A stretch of DNA of 64,000 nt, from contig JACDOX010000003.1 of assembly GCA_014549065.1 (NCBI GenBank), positions 12,496,462 through 12,560,461 of the forward strand. The letters are read 5' to 3'. The position numbers were made by a program, and so were the translations under genes. Positions within the stretch are counted from its first letter, which is position 1. Each line of letters starts with the position of its first letter. The DNA is from Cardinalis cardinalis. Its lineage: Eukaryota > Chordata > Aves > Passeriformes > Cardinalidae. Below the pieces are notes generated by a model. It worked only from the letters and a program-made list of their open reading frames with translations. It was not told the origin of the DNA and ran no database searches. Of this stretch, positions 1 through 10,316 are shown one piece after another.

Positions 1-49
1 GTATTCAAAGATGGAAAAAACATCATTAGAGCCCTTGTATTAAAAATTA

Positions 50-55
50 TTTATT
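50..55 (-). promoter_or_regulatory. FZD7: candidate distal polyadenylation signal of FZD7
   Basis: The plus strand reads TTTATT, so the minus strand carries canonical AATAAA. It lies about 1.9 kb after the FZD7 stop codon, where the mRNA end is expected. Cleavage would fall at about position 25-40. Only the hexamer and its spacing support this. Confidence 0.5.
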
Positions 56-1088
56 TNGTGATCTGTACATGGAGTGAAGCAGGGCCTCATACAGACCTTC
101 AAAAAAAAAAATCAAGTAAAAACATAAATACATATTTTCTTACAAAAATGAGATTTACAAAATATACATACTGCACTTGTCTGACACACTTGTTTTTTTT
201 CTTCCATGTGCACATTATAAAAGACAAACCAAGCCCTGCAAGTCNGACATCAGAGCCACTGAAGGATTTGGCTGATGGGCCCGTTCCTCATGCTCAGACT
301 ACTGGTACACCCTCAGACAGCAGCAGTCTGCCCCCTCACCCTGGACAGGTTTTTTCTTTTTAAAGTTTCATTNTAGACACTTCTCCCCCAAAAAACATGA
401 AGAGCAGCTATAGGGTGGAGACTTGCCAAAAATCCAGAATGTCCTATTTTGTCCTTAGGCAAGAATATACACACACACATATACTTACAAAAACAACCCT
501 TCAGTGAATATAAAGGTAAAGTAGTATGCAAAAAATAAAATATGAACAAGTCAANGTAAAAATTTTCAGAATAGAAAAATCTGTCACATTTCAAAAAGAA
601 AACAATGCATTTGATGATAAATTTTTGAATGCTTTTCCTTCAAAGTCTGATCACTNGAAACTTAAACAGCTGTGTTTTAGCTGAAATGAGAAGGCTCCTC
701 ACTTGCAGTAACTACTTGATTTTAAACCCCAACCCCAGCCCCCCCACCTGCACCAAGAGTCATTGCCATGCAGCTCAGGGAACCTGAGGAGCAGGCAAAG
801 GGTCCATCGTGAGCCAAAACCATTCCTCCTGTCCCCAGAATCTGGCTGTGTATTGATTTTTTTTCTGCAGTGAGCTCACTGCAAAGCAGGAGAGAAAGCA
901 GGTTTATGGGAAAGAAAGAAAAAAATCCTATATTTACGTTACGTATTTTAGTAGCTCTTGTTTTGGCAGGTGCTCTCAGGTAAGCTCTTCTTGCCCTCTA
1001 AATCTTACACTTCCTTCAGCTTAGAAAAGTGACCCATATTGAATGGTAGGAAAACATCCTGCCTCCTCCTTTTTTCATAAAAGGAATG

Positions 1089-1094
1089 TTTATT
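1089..1094 (-). promoter_or_regulatory. FZD7: candidate proximal polyadenylation signal of FZD7
   Basis: A second minus-strand AATAAA (TTTATT on plus) lies about 860 bases after the stop codon. Use of this site would give a short 3' UTR isoform that lacks the AU-rich distal half. AATAAA occurs by chance in AT-rich sequence, so this is weaker than the distal candidate. Confidence 0.3.
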
Positions 1095-1953
1095 TCTGTG
1101 AGCTCCTCACATCCAAGGGTGAACCTCAACGACTTCTTTTTGTTAGTTTGCCCATAAAAACCGATCCCATGCTTATGCCTTTCTACATAGAGAACACTTT
1201 TGTTTCCCCCTTTGTCTCCTAGAACAAAGGCAAGGGGGAAAAGCCTTCTGCTGAAAAGCAACAAGTCATTTCTTTTCAGGGTGTGGAATAGCAACCCCCT
1301 CCTTCCCCACAGCAGCAAGAACAACAGATTGAGGGCCAAATTTTTACTTTAAAACAATTACAACAGGTATCGCTGAGGTAAAAAGGAACTTGTGAGCTGA
1401 AAGAACAGAGGCATCTCCCCAGCACACGATCNGGCTGTAGCCGGCTGTGCGGTACTCACGTGATGGCTCTGCCGAGCTGGAAGGAGCAGGCAGCGAGCTC
1501 AGGCTCGGGAGTTACCCTGCCCGTGCTGCAGTTTGGCCGCGGCAATTCAGAGAGCATTTGGCTACTTCTTGGCAGGGGTGGCTCAACAGATCTGGCTTCC
1601 CCTCCCTCTTGTCCAAAGCAAGACAGGATGATTTTAGTTGGGTTGGAATTTCTCTTCCTCGACAGGAGTAGCAGGAGAGAAGTAAGGAGACTTCTGGATG
1701 AAGGACTCTCCTATCCCAGCAGTGGCCTCTTCCTCTGTCCTCTCCCACTTAGCTGGTCATAAGCACCACTGGGAATAGTTTGACTGATCCTTTATGCAAT
1801 GATTTTTTTTTTTTCGAACTTTCTGTGAGAAAGAAAAAGTTTGGAAAAGCCTCCCTTCCTCCCTCTTCAGGGAACCATTGCNCTAGCCCTATGCCGAGTA
1901 TCCTCTGCGTGTATGCATGTGTGAGAGTGTGTGTGCCAGAGGGGACGGGGGTC

Positions 1954-3675
1954 TCATACTGCCGTCTCGCCTTTGCTGCCGGTACTGAGTCTGTGGTAGA
2001 AGCGTCGCCAGGACTGAAGGGTTTTGCCAGACCAAATCCAGAAGCCAGTCGTGATCCCAACAATCATGGTCATGAGGTACTTGATCATGAAGACCGTGAA
2101 GTCTGGGCTCATAGGGGCAAAGTGGCTGGGACAGGGCACAGCATACGTTTTGCAGGTCTGGAGAAGCCACGTCTTCTCCCAGGTGCCACGGAAGGCCTGC
2201 TCATAGAAGTAACACGCCAGGACAATGGTGGCAGGCACCGTGTAAAGGACACTGAAGACACCAATGCGCACCATCAGCTTCTCCAGCTTCTCCGTCTTGG
2301 TGCCATCATGCTTCATGATGGTGCGGATGCGAAACAAGGACACAAAGCCAGCCAGCAAGAAGGAAGTGCCAATGAAGAGATACACAAACAAGGGCGCCAG
2401 CACAAAGCCCCTCAGGGAGTCCACACTGTAGATACCTACATAACACACCCCACTGAGTACATCCCCATCCACCTGCCCCATGGCCAAGATGGTGATGGTT
2501 TTGACGGCAGGCACAGCCCAGGCAGCCAGATGAAAATACTGGGAGTTGGCTTCAATGGCCTCATGGCCCCACTTCATGCCAGCAGCCAGGAACCAGGTGA
2601 GGGACAGGATGACCCACCAGATGGAGCTGGCCATGCCGAAGAAGTAAAGGATCATGAAGAGGATGGTGCAGCCTTCCTTCTTGGTGCCTTGGGCCACAGT
2701 GCGGTAGCCATCCTCAGAGAAGCGCTCTAGACACACCACCCGCTCCTCCAGCAAAAAGCCCGCTGCGTAGGCCACGGCGACCATGAAGTAGCAGCCCGAG
2801 AGGAAGATGATGGGCCTCTCCGGGTAGCTGAAACGACGCATGTCTACCAGGTAGGTGAGCACGGTGAAGAGGGTGGAGGCGCAGCAAAGCACAGACCACA
2901 CGCCCACCCACAGCCGGGCAAATCGCACCTCTGCCTCCTTGAAGTACATGAGCCCATTGGGCCGGGCTGGCTCGCAGGGGGCTCCACAGTCCCGCTCCCC
3001 CAGGAATCGGTAGCCCAAGTAAGAGGGCACTTTGAGCTGCCGCGGGCAAGAGAAGGAGAAGCCAGAGGGTGGCTGTGGTGGGGTAAGAAAGTCAGGGAGG
3101 TAGCCAGCTGTGGGGTGGGCAGTGACCCCCCGACCCGCCGCACCACCAGGTCCTGGTGGGGCATCCGACGTGTTCTGCCCCACGCAGATCTCACCCGCAC
3201 CATGAACGGGGAAGTTCTCGCAGCGGAGCCGCTCTGGCCACTGGAAGCCGAACTTGTTCATGAGGGCCTCGCAGCCCTGACGGGCCCGCTCGCAGAGAGA
3301 GCGGCAGGGTGGGATGGCCTGCTCCAGCACGGTGCACACCGGCGCGTACATGGAACAGAGGAAGAACTTCAGCTCGGGCGAGCACTGCACCTTGACCAGC
3401 GGGTAGAACTGGTGCACCTCCAGGCCTGCGTCCTCCTGGTTGGTGTGGCCCAGCAGGTTGGGCAGGATGGTCTGGTTGTAGGCGATATCCGTGCAGAGCG
3501 GGATGGAGATGGGTTGGCAGAAACCATGGTCCGGCACGGAGATGCCCTTCTCGCCGTGGTACTGCTGCGCCGTGGCACCCGCGGGGGTCCCCAGCAGGGC
3601 GGCCAGCAGCGCGGCCAGCCCCAGCAAGGGGCAGCCGGCGGCAGCCGCTCCGCCGCACTCTCGTCCAGCCTGCAT
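1954..3675 (-). CDS. FZD7: Frizzled-7 Wnt receptor (single exon, complete)
   Basis: Seven-pass plasma-membrane receptor that binds Wnt ligands through its extracellular cysteine-rich domain and signals through Dishevelled to beta-catenin and planar-polarity pathways. The 573-residue frame is uninterrupted and close to the 574 residues of human FZD7. Residues 1-36 are an Ala/Leu-rich signal peptide. The CRD at about 48-167 carries all ten cysteines (53, 61, 98, 107, 114, 124, 128, 135, 152, 164) and N-glycosylation sites at N67 and N168. A Pro/Gly-rich linker (about 171-207) is followed by seven hydrophobic segments at about 255-277, 287-309, 336-364, 380-400, 424-448, 469-491 and 526-549. The Dishevelled-binding KTxxxW motif is KTLQSW (551-556) and the C-terminal PDZ ligand is ETAV (570-573). 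ETAV, as opposed to the ETTV of FZD1 and FZD2, and the VGVWSVLCC stretch in TM1 support FZD7 over those paralogues. The chosen ATG has G at -3 and directly precedes the signal peptide. The gene has no introns, as in other vertebrates. Confidence 0.97.
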   Translation of the reverse strand: MQAGRECGGAAAAGCPLLGLAALLAALLGTPAGATAQQYHGEKGISVPDHGFCQPISIPLCTDIAYNQTILPNLLGHTNQEDAGLEVHQFYPLVKVQCSPELKFFLCSMYAPVCTVLEQAIPPCRSLCERARQGCEALMNKFGFQWPERLRCENFPVHGAGEICVGQNTSDAPPGPGGAAGRGVTAHPTAGYLPDFLTPPQPPSGFSFSCPRQLKVPSYLGYRFLGERDCGAPCEPARPNGLMYFKEAEVRFARLWVGVWSVLCCASTLFTVLTYLVDMRRFSYPERPIIFLSGCYFMVAVAYAAGFLLEERVVCLERFSEDGYRTVAQGTKKEGCTILFMILYFFGMASSIWWVILSLTWFLAAGMKWGHEAIEANSQYFHLAAWAVPAVKTITILAMGQVDGDVLSGVCYVGIYSVDSLRGFVLAPLFVYLFIGTSFLLAGFVSLFRIRTIMKHDGTKTEKLEKLMVRIGVFSVLYTVPATIVLACYFYEQAFRGTWEKTWLLQTCKTYAVPCPSHFAPMSPDFTVFMIKYLMTMIVGITTGFWIWSGKTLQSWRRFYHRLSTGSKGETAV

Positions 3676-4620
3676 CGCNGGGGCGGCCGGGGGCCTGAGG
3701 AGCCTCGGGGAGTCTTTCAGACGCGGCCGGCGCGGCGCTCCAGGGGCATTAGCGACCAGAGGGCGGAGGCAGGGCCCCTTCGGTGGGGCAGGAGCGCGGC
3801 GACGGGAGGAACGCGGCTCCGCGCCGGACCTCCGCGACTTTTTTCCTCGGNTCCGACGCGGCGGCGCTCACAGAGCGGTGGCGGCGCTACTCTAGGCGAA
3901 AGTTTCCGGAGCTGCTCTCCCCGGAGAAGGCGGCGGCGGCGGCGAAACAGGAGGCGCGAGTGTAGCCCGGCGACGGCTCTGGGCAGCTCCGCGCAGGGTC
4001 CCGCGGTGGCGGCGAGGCTGAGGCGCTGCTCCCTGCACGACTGTACGGCCCCGGGGATTTAGGTTACGGCTAAATGGATTATTACCGCGCCCGGCTGAGC
4101 CGTGTATTTTACTTCGGGGCTTAAATAACTTTCAAAATCCAATTACTGCGCGATCCTCCCCGCGGCTTGGCTGCGCTCCGCTCCAGACGGACACTGCTAC
4201 GGGCTGTGCGGCCGGGGTAGCCGTGCGCCTCCCGGTTCGGCTCGTTTGGCTCCGCTCCGCCCGCGGCCCCGCCGCCACCGCCCGCTCCGCGGCTCTCGGC
4301 CCGCGGCCGCGCCAGCACACAAAAAAGGCGCAGCTCCGCGCGGGCCCCGCCCCCGCCGCCGGCCCCATTCACAAACCGCGCCGGGGGCGGGGCCCCGCTG
4401 CGCCCGCCCGCCAATCCGCGCGGGGGGCGGGGCCGCTCTGGGGGAGGGGAGGGGGAGGAGCTCGCACCGGGGGGAAAAAAAGTTGGGAACAACTTTTCCC
4501 ATCCCCGCCGGGCCCGGCCGCGAGGAGCCGCCCGCGGCCCCCGCCCCCCGCGCTGCCCCGCACAGCCGGGAAGGCGGGGGGGTGGGCAGCTCGCTCAGGG
4601 TGGCCCGAGCAAACTAAAAT
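3676..4620 (-). promoter_or_regulatory. FZD7: FZD7 CpG-island promoter and 5' UTR
   Basis: A strongly GC- and CpG-rich block sits immediately upstream of the FZD7 start codon and continues into the 5' half of the coding region (to about 3200). Consensus GC boxes (GGGGCGGGGC type) lie at about 4383-4393 and 4424-4433, with a CCAAT box between them at 4411-4415 and another CCAAT at 4139-4143. A TATA-like minus-strand TTATTTAA is at 4120-4127. This is the usual layout of a CpG-island promoter with dispersed initiation. I cannot fix the start site; the TATA-like element would give a 5' UTR of about 0.4 kb. Single Ns at 3679 and 3851 leave small uncertainties near the start codon. Confidence 0.8.
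4411..4433. promoter_or_regulatory. CCAAT box with adjacent GC box
   Basis: CCAAT at 4411-4415 is followed by a GGGGCGGGGC box ending at 4433, and a matching GC box lies just before it at 4383-4393. The Sp/KLF plus NF-Y pairing is typical of CpG-island promoters. It suggests that the core FZD7 promoter may sit some 700 bases above the ATG. Confidence 0.5.
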
Positions 4621-5945
4621 TAACTGGCTGCTTTCGGAGCAGGCTTTGAAAATGCGAACAGCTGCCTNTACCCGGAGTTATTAAAAAAGAAGGAAAAAAA
4701 ATAGAGTACGGGAAAAAACCTCCAAACGCAGCGCCCGAGTACATTTGCAGAATGATCCTGTTGCGTAGTTGGGACGTTCGTGTCTGTGCGCCATCGCCTC
4801 CCCAGCGTGGGGGGTTTGATTTGTTATCNTAGCATGACCGTTGCTTTTTGCTGGCAAATAAACGCTTTATTCATGCAGATCTAAGCCCTAGCTGGGGGAA
4901 GGCAGCTTTTTTTTAAAACGTCCAGTGTTACCTAAGCAAAGAGGAGAAATTTTAAATCCCCATTTGCACTGCCGCGATTCCTTAAAAGACTCAATTAAAC
5001 AGTGAAAACCCAGGAGTTCCTCTGTGAAAGTACCCTGCCTCCAGGAGAGAAAATGGCATAGGTGGGGAGACCCCTGTTACTGGCCTGCTAGGCCAAGAAG
5101 ATCTAGAACTAGGCACCAGGATACATTTGCTAAGGACAGGCACGTGGGGTTTGCAGCATAGCTGTGTTTTGGGGTGCACTGCCAAAGCACAGGGAGCTGG
5201 GACCATCCAGCCTCTGTGCAGGCAGAGCGTGTCTTCGGCAGCACAGAGGGGCTGTGCTTGATAAAAGCTCTGCAGCAAGGCCTGCCTCTGCTTCACTGAC
5301 TCATGAGAGTTTGTGCTCACACACAGGNTCCAGCCAAGTATTATTGAACTTACCCCATCCTTCCCTTTGAGGACAGAGGTCCTCCTGAACTGCAGCACTC
5401 AAATTCTTAATTTTACTCCTTTGCTCTAGATTGTGCTTCTGTTAGCAGCTAAGCTAAGACAACGATCTGTACCATCCTCCAGGGCAGTTAAAGAGAGCAG
5501 GGTTTGGCTCAGGGAGCTCCAACAGCAATTGATGGACAAATGTTTTCCATATCCTCTGCTGCTCATGAACAATGTGTCCTCATGCCAATAAGACCATGGT
5601 GCTGCAGCTTTTGTTACATTTCTTAAGAGAAGTTGACAGTTATAAACAGACTTGCTAAAATGAATTTACTCCTCTTAATGGAGATGTTTTTAAAAATAAT
5701 ACTGTGCATATAAAAAGTACATATGGGAAGGACTAGCTAGTTATGGCTGCAACAGTTCATTCTGGAAAAGAAATATCTTCNCTACTTTCTCAGTTATAGC
5801 TGTTTAAGAGTGCCTTAGAGGAAATTCACTTTTTAAAATTTTAAAGTTTTTTTATCAAAATTCCTTGCTTTTCTACATCTATTGACTGAGAATATTTTTG
5901 TGATGCTCTTCACCTAAATAACCACGCATGGGACATGAATTTGTC
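4621..5945. other. upstream flank of FZD7, no gene
   Basis: Non-coding. CpG density drops sharply after about 4620. AT-rich stretches at about 4820-5000 and 5600-5930 contain TAAT and AATAAA-type motifs but no recognisable repeat. Short open frames here have no codon structure or homology I recognise. Confidence 0.6.
4644..4650 (-). promoter_or_regulatory. candidate TCF/LEF site upstream of FZD7
   Basis: The minus strand reads TTCAAAG, matching the WWCAAAG core bound by TCF/LEF. It lies at the upstream edge of the CpG island, next to a CAGCTG E-box. FZD7 is reported as a Wnt/beta-catenin target in other vertebrates, so the site is plausible, but a 7-mer is weak evidence. Confidence 0.25.
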
Positions 5946-6190
5946 TGCTTTGTTGTTTNGTTTTTGGCCACTAGTAGCTTTCAATAAAATTATTCTTTCC
6001 ACAGTTTTGTTTGGGCTTTTTTGGGGGTTGGTTGCAGTTTTTTTGTTTNGATCTGGTTTGGCTTGGTTGTTTGNTTTTGTTTTGTCTTGGTTTTGTTTTG
6101 TTTTATTTTTTGGTTTTTGTTGGTTTTTTAGTACGTTTGTTTGGGGGTTTTTTGTTTGGTTTGACTTCATTTGGTTGGGGGGGTGGTGGT
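5946..6190. repeat. T/G-rich low-complexity repeat
   Basis: The plus strand consists largely of T runs punctuated by G or GG (TTTTG, TTTGG, TTTGGGGG units), with very few A or C bases, interrupted at about 5968-6005 by ordinary sequence. Several Ns lie in the tract, as expected for a region that sequences poorly. It is a degenerate (TTTTG)n-like simple repeat with strong strand asymmetry. Confidence 0.85.
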
Positions 6191-6239
6191 TTCCTCCTTC
6201 CCCCTTCTAGCCCCCAATCTGTAATAATCACCTAAAAGC

Positions 6240-6320
6240 CTCTCTTTTTCACTTTGGCTTATATGACTGTCTTCATCTGCAAAGCACTTTGTGATATTCA
6301 CTAGGAAAAACATTGGATGA
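6240..6320 (+). repeat. possible old SINE/LINE tail fragment
   Basis: The stretch around 6279-6316 reads like the AAAGC-CTTTGTGAT tail module shared by several ancient vertebrate SINEs and L2-type LINEs, but it is degenerate and short. No tRNA head or internal promoter is visible upstream. This is a pattern resemblance only. Confidence 0.25.
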
Positions 6321-6450
6321 TACGAGATGTTTCACTGGCAGACAATGACAATGCAGAAAGGGTAAAGCAACCTCAAACTTTCTGCCCCATGGATTCCTCA
6401 TTCTGGTTTCTGTATGTAAAGAGAGTCCCTGTCAGCAATGGGGAGACAGC

Positions 6451-6522
6451 GACAGGAACTATTCAGAGTAAGGTGGATCAGATCAAGACAGGAACTATTC
6501 AGAGTAAGGTGGATCAGATCAA
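6451..6522. repeat. exact 36-bp tandem duplication
   Basis: Two identical 36-bp copies lie head to tail at 6451-6486 and 6487-6522, each starting GACAGGAACTATTC and ending GGATCAGATCAA. Perfect identity points to a recent duplication or a collapsed/expanded minisatellite allele. The surrounding sequence is non-coding. Confidence 0.97.
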
Positions 6523-6639
6523 GCGGCAAGGCTTTAACTGCTCGTTTATTTACAAGACAGGGCAAACGGCATCAGTGGCTCTCCCAGTTTTCTACTGGTC
6601 CCATTTGTTAGAGTCGTTCACNCAAACCATGGAATGAAC

Positions 6640-8089
6640 AAAAAATAACTGGGATCTCTGATACGTGCTACAAAAGTGTCCTTTACACTTATGAATATAA
6701 TGTAGAAGCAAAATGAAGCAAAATGAAGCAAAAGAGGGAAAAAAAGTGAAAAGGTAGGCAGAAAGGAAGAAGGATTATGTCCTAGATTATTTCTTAGGGA
6801 GAGAAGAGAGTAAACTTATCACATGGAATGATGCTGCTAGGTCATCCCAGATGGCAGGAATGTGCAACAGGATTTACTAAGATGGATGAACAAAGTCTCT
6901 TGGGTATGTTACCAAATTCCAAGATCTTTTTTCTGTTTAGACCCGCGGGGAGATGGGAAACAATCACAGAGAGAGGCAATGGCAGTTGCCTCAAAATGTC
7001 ACACTGTGGTACAAGAAAATCCCAGACTCCTATATCGATCTAAGACATCCTGACAGATTTCAGGGGACAATAAAGGGAAGGGAAAGAGCAGAAGAAAGAA
7101 AAGAAGAAAAAGAAAAATTCATGATTCTGGAACACAGGTTCGTCCACANAATCCAGAACCTCTGTAAGTACCATCAGCTACAGTTCAAACGGCAGCCTGC
7201 AAAATTACTTAAATTTCCTACAACAGGAGGGATCCTCATCAGCACGGTAAGCACAGCAGCCAGGTTGTCAGTCACTCAGAACAAACACACTGCACAAGAC
7301 TCTGCAGCATCTGACAAGTTGTCTATTGCAACCACAGAGCAGTTCAGAAAGTTTCCTCTAAAAATCTCCTAACTGCTAATGTTCTAAGTACACTGCATGG
7401 TCTGCCAGCAGTAAACCTTCACAAACAAAATCCTGGCACATCCTAGATCCCAGAATAAATTTACAGTCTCTGGTGTTGATACCAGCTCTGGAATTGTCTG
7501 ACTAGACTACTGCGCATAGGGAGGAATTGTTAGGAACAAACAATTATCTGTCTTTTTACTTATTTAAAAATAAATCTAGTTCAACTTCCAAGCTAAGTCA
7601 AAGTGAGGAGTGGCATCCCTACATGATGTCTTTTCCTGCTCTTTTAAAGCCTCCTTAGATGGTGCCAATATAATTTTCATTGTTTCCTATCCCATCTGAT
7701 AGAAAACTCTTCCCATGGGGGGAGGGAAATCAAAACAAAACACCCCCTCCCTGCCCCACCACTTATTTTGTGTGCCTGAGGGAGAACATTTTCAGGCTAC
7801 CTGTTGCAAGGCTTTCAGTCCTCCTTGCTCTCAGAAGAACAAAGGCCATCGTTTCCCCTTGTCCTTTCTACCCACTGGAACTTGCTGGACTGCACCTCAC
7901 TTGACCTCCTGCTAACCAACACTGCCACAGTCCGGTGCCACCGCCTGAGCTGTGAGATTTGCCCAGTTACTTTTAGTAAATAACTTTTATGACACTTTTA
8001 ACCTCGACATTTTGAAGCATGCTTTCATACAGTCTTACATGATCAGACAGGCTATTGAGCTAAGAACATCAAAATTTGCACTCCCTAAA
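6640..8089. other. non-coding, no gene seen
   Basis: Purine-rich near 6700-7120, otherwise of mixed composition. Open frames up to about 139 codons occur, but they overlap the A/G-rich low-complexity sequence, contain an ambiguous base and have no family resemblance. No RNA gene or dispersed repeat was recognised. Confidence 0.55.
6705..6733. repeat. short (GAAGCAAAAT)n tandem repeat
   Basis: Nearly three copies of the decamer GAAGCAAAAT are followed by an A/G-rich run to about 6770. A minor microsatellite. Confidence 0.85.
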
Positions 8090-8290
8090 GCTTAGTGGAG
8101 AAATGCCTGGAGCCTGGGGGGAAATTATGCATTTGCCTATTTTACATAATTATTTGCATAATTAGAAATAAAATAAGTTCACAGTATTATATCTGCTTGC
8201 ATTTCTATCAGTCTGATAGATTAGTCTAAATTACATCTTGTCGGAGCTCATCAAAGAAATCCAGTCTTTCTGAAGTGAAACGGGAGAGCC
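8090..8290. promoter_or_regulatory. candidate enhancer: POU/homeodomain motif cluster
   Basis: An AT-rich stretch carries an octamer ATTTGCAT at 8152-8159, flanked on both sides by homeodomain-type ATAATTA/TAATTAG sequence, a second GCATTTGC at about 8129-8136, and further TAAT cores. It sits about 4.5 kb above the FZD7 start codon. The composition and motif density resemble conserved developmental enhancers; conservation itself was not tested. Confidence 0.35.
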
Positions 8291-10274
8291 TCGTATTTCA
8301 TGGGCAGAGAGTAGGAAAAGCAAAACCCTGCTCNCCACCACGGAACCCTTAATTTGAAATTAGATGGAAGACATAAGAAACTGATTGAAAAGAGCACATG
8401 GGGAGGGCACAGGTGAGAAAAGGAAGGGGATGCTGCTGGAGGGGATGTGGCTTCCCACAGCGAGAAAGGTAAAAGGCCTTTGCATCACGATTTATAAAAT
8501 AATTATTAGTTTATGGAGTAGTATCCCAAAGGATACAGGGAAGTAGCACTGTCTTCCGCATTTATGGTCACACGGGGTGGTGGTGGGGGGAGGAACTTTA
8601 GAAAGCATTCACAAGGATGAGCTATCAGGCTGATGATTGCCTTTATCTCTAAGATCCATGAATAAGAAAACAAAACCTAATCTGCTCATCCCCCACTCAG
8701 CAGTTCATTGAGGACATCAGTTACATTTTAACCCTTTCATGATACTTTGAAATCCCTTGTTTCTTTAAACTGAATTTAACGTGCTTTCTCAGAGTTTTAG
8801 GGCTGCAGAAGGCCTTTGGTATAGAACCCAGGAAATCCCTCCCCATGTCAGTTTCTCAGGCTAGGTGCCTTTTAAACAAGACAAATTCTCTACTGGCAGC
8901 AGTATTACCAGCCAGGCCCTGTCATCATTATGTCTGGGTGCAGTATACTGCAGTATGAAGAAAGGAAGAGTCCAGAAACAGCTGGAAAAGATGACATTTT
9001 TGTCTGCTATCCTCTTTCCATCAGCGAGGAAGATCCTGCTTTACAAAATCTGTATGTAGCATAGGCACATGCAAACTTGCTTGCTGATCCTTTAAATCTT
9101 AAANGGTGTTTCTGACCTAGTGTGTTGGCTAGACACTTTCTAGACTGTTGTAGCTGATTTTGGCCAATTCTGTATGCCCTGGGATATGCGATATATCAGC
9201 CTGGGCAGCACCAGGAGAAGAACTGCTTGGGATGGACCTGCCCCAGGCTCCCCGGGCTGGCCACCTCCTCTTGGTTTGTACAGGAGTCCCAGTTTCATGG
9301 ATACTCCAGTTTATCCTGAGCTTCCCCCAGTGTCTGTGAAAATTACTCACAGAAATGCAAAGGTCTCTAGCAGTTACTCCTTGCTTTATAATTCTAAAAC
9401 TATTAGAGATCCAAGCAAAAATAAATATAGCCATACCTACCTGCTCTCATAGCCATGCAATGTGTTTTAGGATGCTAATTAATGTCTTTGTGGTTGAAGN
9501 TCCCCTTCCCAGAACAATATTCCCTTAGACCTTTTGTCCATACTATGGATCCTTGACCTAGTCTGGACTATCTATCAGACATCCCTTCTTCCTCCAAAAC
9601 CCAGGGATTTTGTGCCTTCTGTGTGATTCCACCTTCTATAAACCCTCCTTCAGTTTCCGAGGCCGAAGACAAATGCTAACACCTGATCTCTATGTCCTTC
9701 CTGAAGGAGCTGCACCATTACAAAACTCTGCAGAAAAGCTAAAAAAGGCTGGTTCTCCTTCCTCGGGGCAGCCGATTCCACAGAGCTGTCTCATTTGCCA
9801 GCTGCCGCTAAGGCAACCATTCTCTTACCAGGGAGCATTTCTGTGTGCAGCTCCAGCAGTGTAAGGCTGATACAACTGAGGTACGTAAAAGTTTAATGAA
9901 AAACAGCCAAATTTCTCAAGTTTGTGTATAAATTTTCCCAGTTCACTGCAGATGGTGCCACAATAGTTTGGAACACTGAATTGTGTCTTGCTTCTAGCCC
10001 CATGGCTGGTGTGGATATAGTGACTGGTTGCTCTGATCACTCTCCTGTTGATACCCTTTGATTGTAAGCGCTGCTGCAATGGTCATTGCAGCATTGTGAT
10101 TTGTCTTTTGTCATTCATGCCCAACCTGGGTTTAATGTTGTCTTTTTACAGATTCATCTATTTGAGGTTATATTTTAAATCTTCTTTAATGCACAGGCTG
10201 AAGGGTTGCAGTCCTGTTTGAGTTTTCAGTTGTTTCAATGGAAACAGCAGGATATTCGTCAAAGCTCCAGTCTT
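8291..10274. other. non-coding, no gene seen
   Basis: Unique-looking sequence. A CDX/HOX-like AT block (TTTATAAAATAATTATTAG) lies near 8491-8512, next to a CCTTTGCAT motif. The moderately GC-rich 9170-9320 part has open frames on both strands but no recognisable protein. No dispersed repeat was identified. Confidence 0.5.
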
Positions 10275-10316
10275 TGTTTATGTAGGTAGAAGACCTGTTT
10301 ATGTAGGTAGAAGACC
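10275..10316. repeat. exact 21-bp tandem duplication
   Basis: TGTTTATGTAGGTAGAAGACC occurs at 10275-10295 and is repeated without change at 10296-10316, with no spacer. A small recent tandem duplication in non-coding DNA. Confidence 0.97.

Larger units (their letters stand above)
1..1953 (-). other. FZD7: FZD7 3' untranslated region (probable)
   Basis: This sequence follows the FZD7 stop codon on the minus strand. It contains no credible coding frame, is AT-rich in its distal part, and has A-rich and (CA)n tracts (for example around 467-481). The length to the putative polyadenylation signal at 50-55 is about 1.9 kb, similar to the roughly 2-kb 3' UTR of mammalian FZD7. AU-rich stretches at about 110-150 could act as stability elements. 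The true 3' end is inferred and could lie outside the window. Confidence 0.65.

Noticed and set aside
1780..2730. 316-codon plus-strand open frame opposite FZD7
   Set aside because: It is antisense to conserved FZD7 codons. Its long openness follows from the GC-rich codon usage of the real gene, it contains an N, and the protein resembles nothing known.
2714..3658. Minus-strand open frames in other phases of FZD7 (for example 2714-3049, 2844-3203 and 3191-3658)
   Set aside because: They overlap the authentic frame in other phases; the compositional bias of the gene explains them.
3115..4062. 315-codon plus-strand open frame over the FZD7 5' half and promoter
   Set aside because: Antisense and CpG-island shadow with two ambiguous bases; low-complexity Arg/Gly/Ala composition.
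4121..4684. Overlapping open frames on both strands in the CpG island
   Set aside because: GC-rich sequence has few stop codons. The peptides are Pro/Arg/Gly/Ala-rich on both strands and lack any domain.
5910..6210. Open frames in the T/G-rich tract
   Set aside because: Products are Phe/Gly/Leu/Trp or Asn/Lys/Gln low-complexity peptides dictated by the simple repeat.
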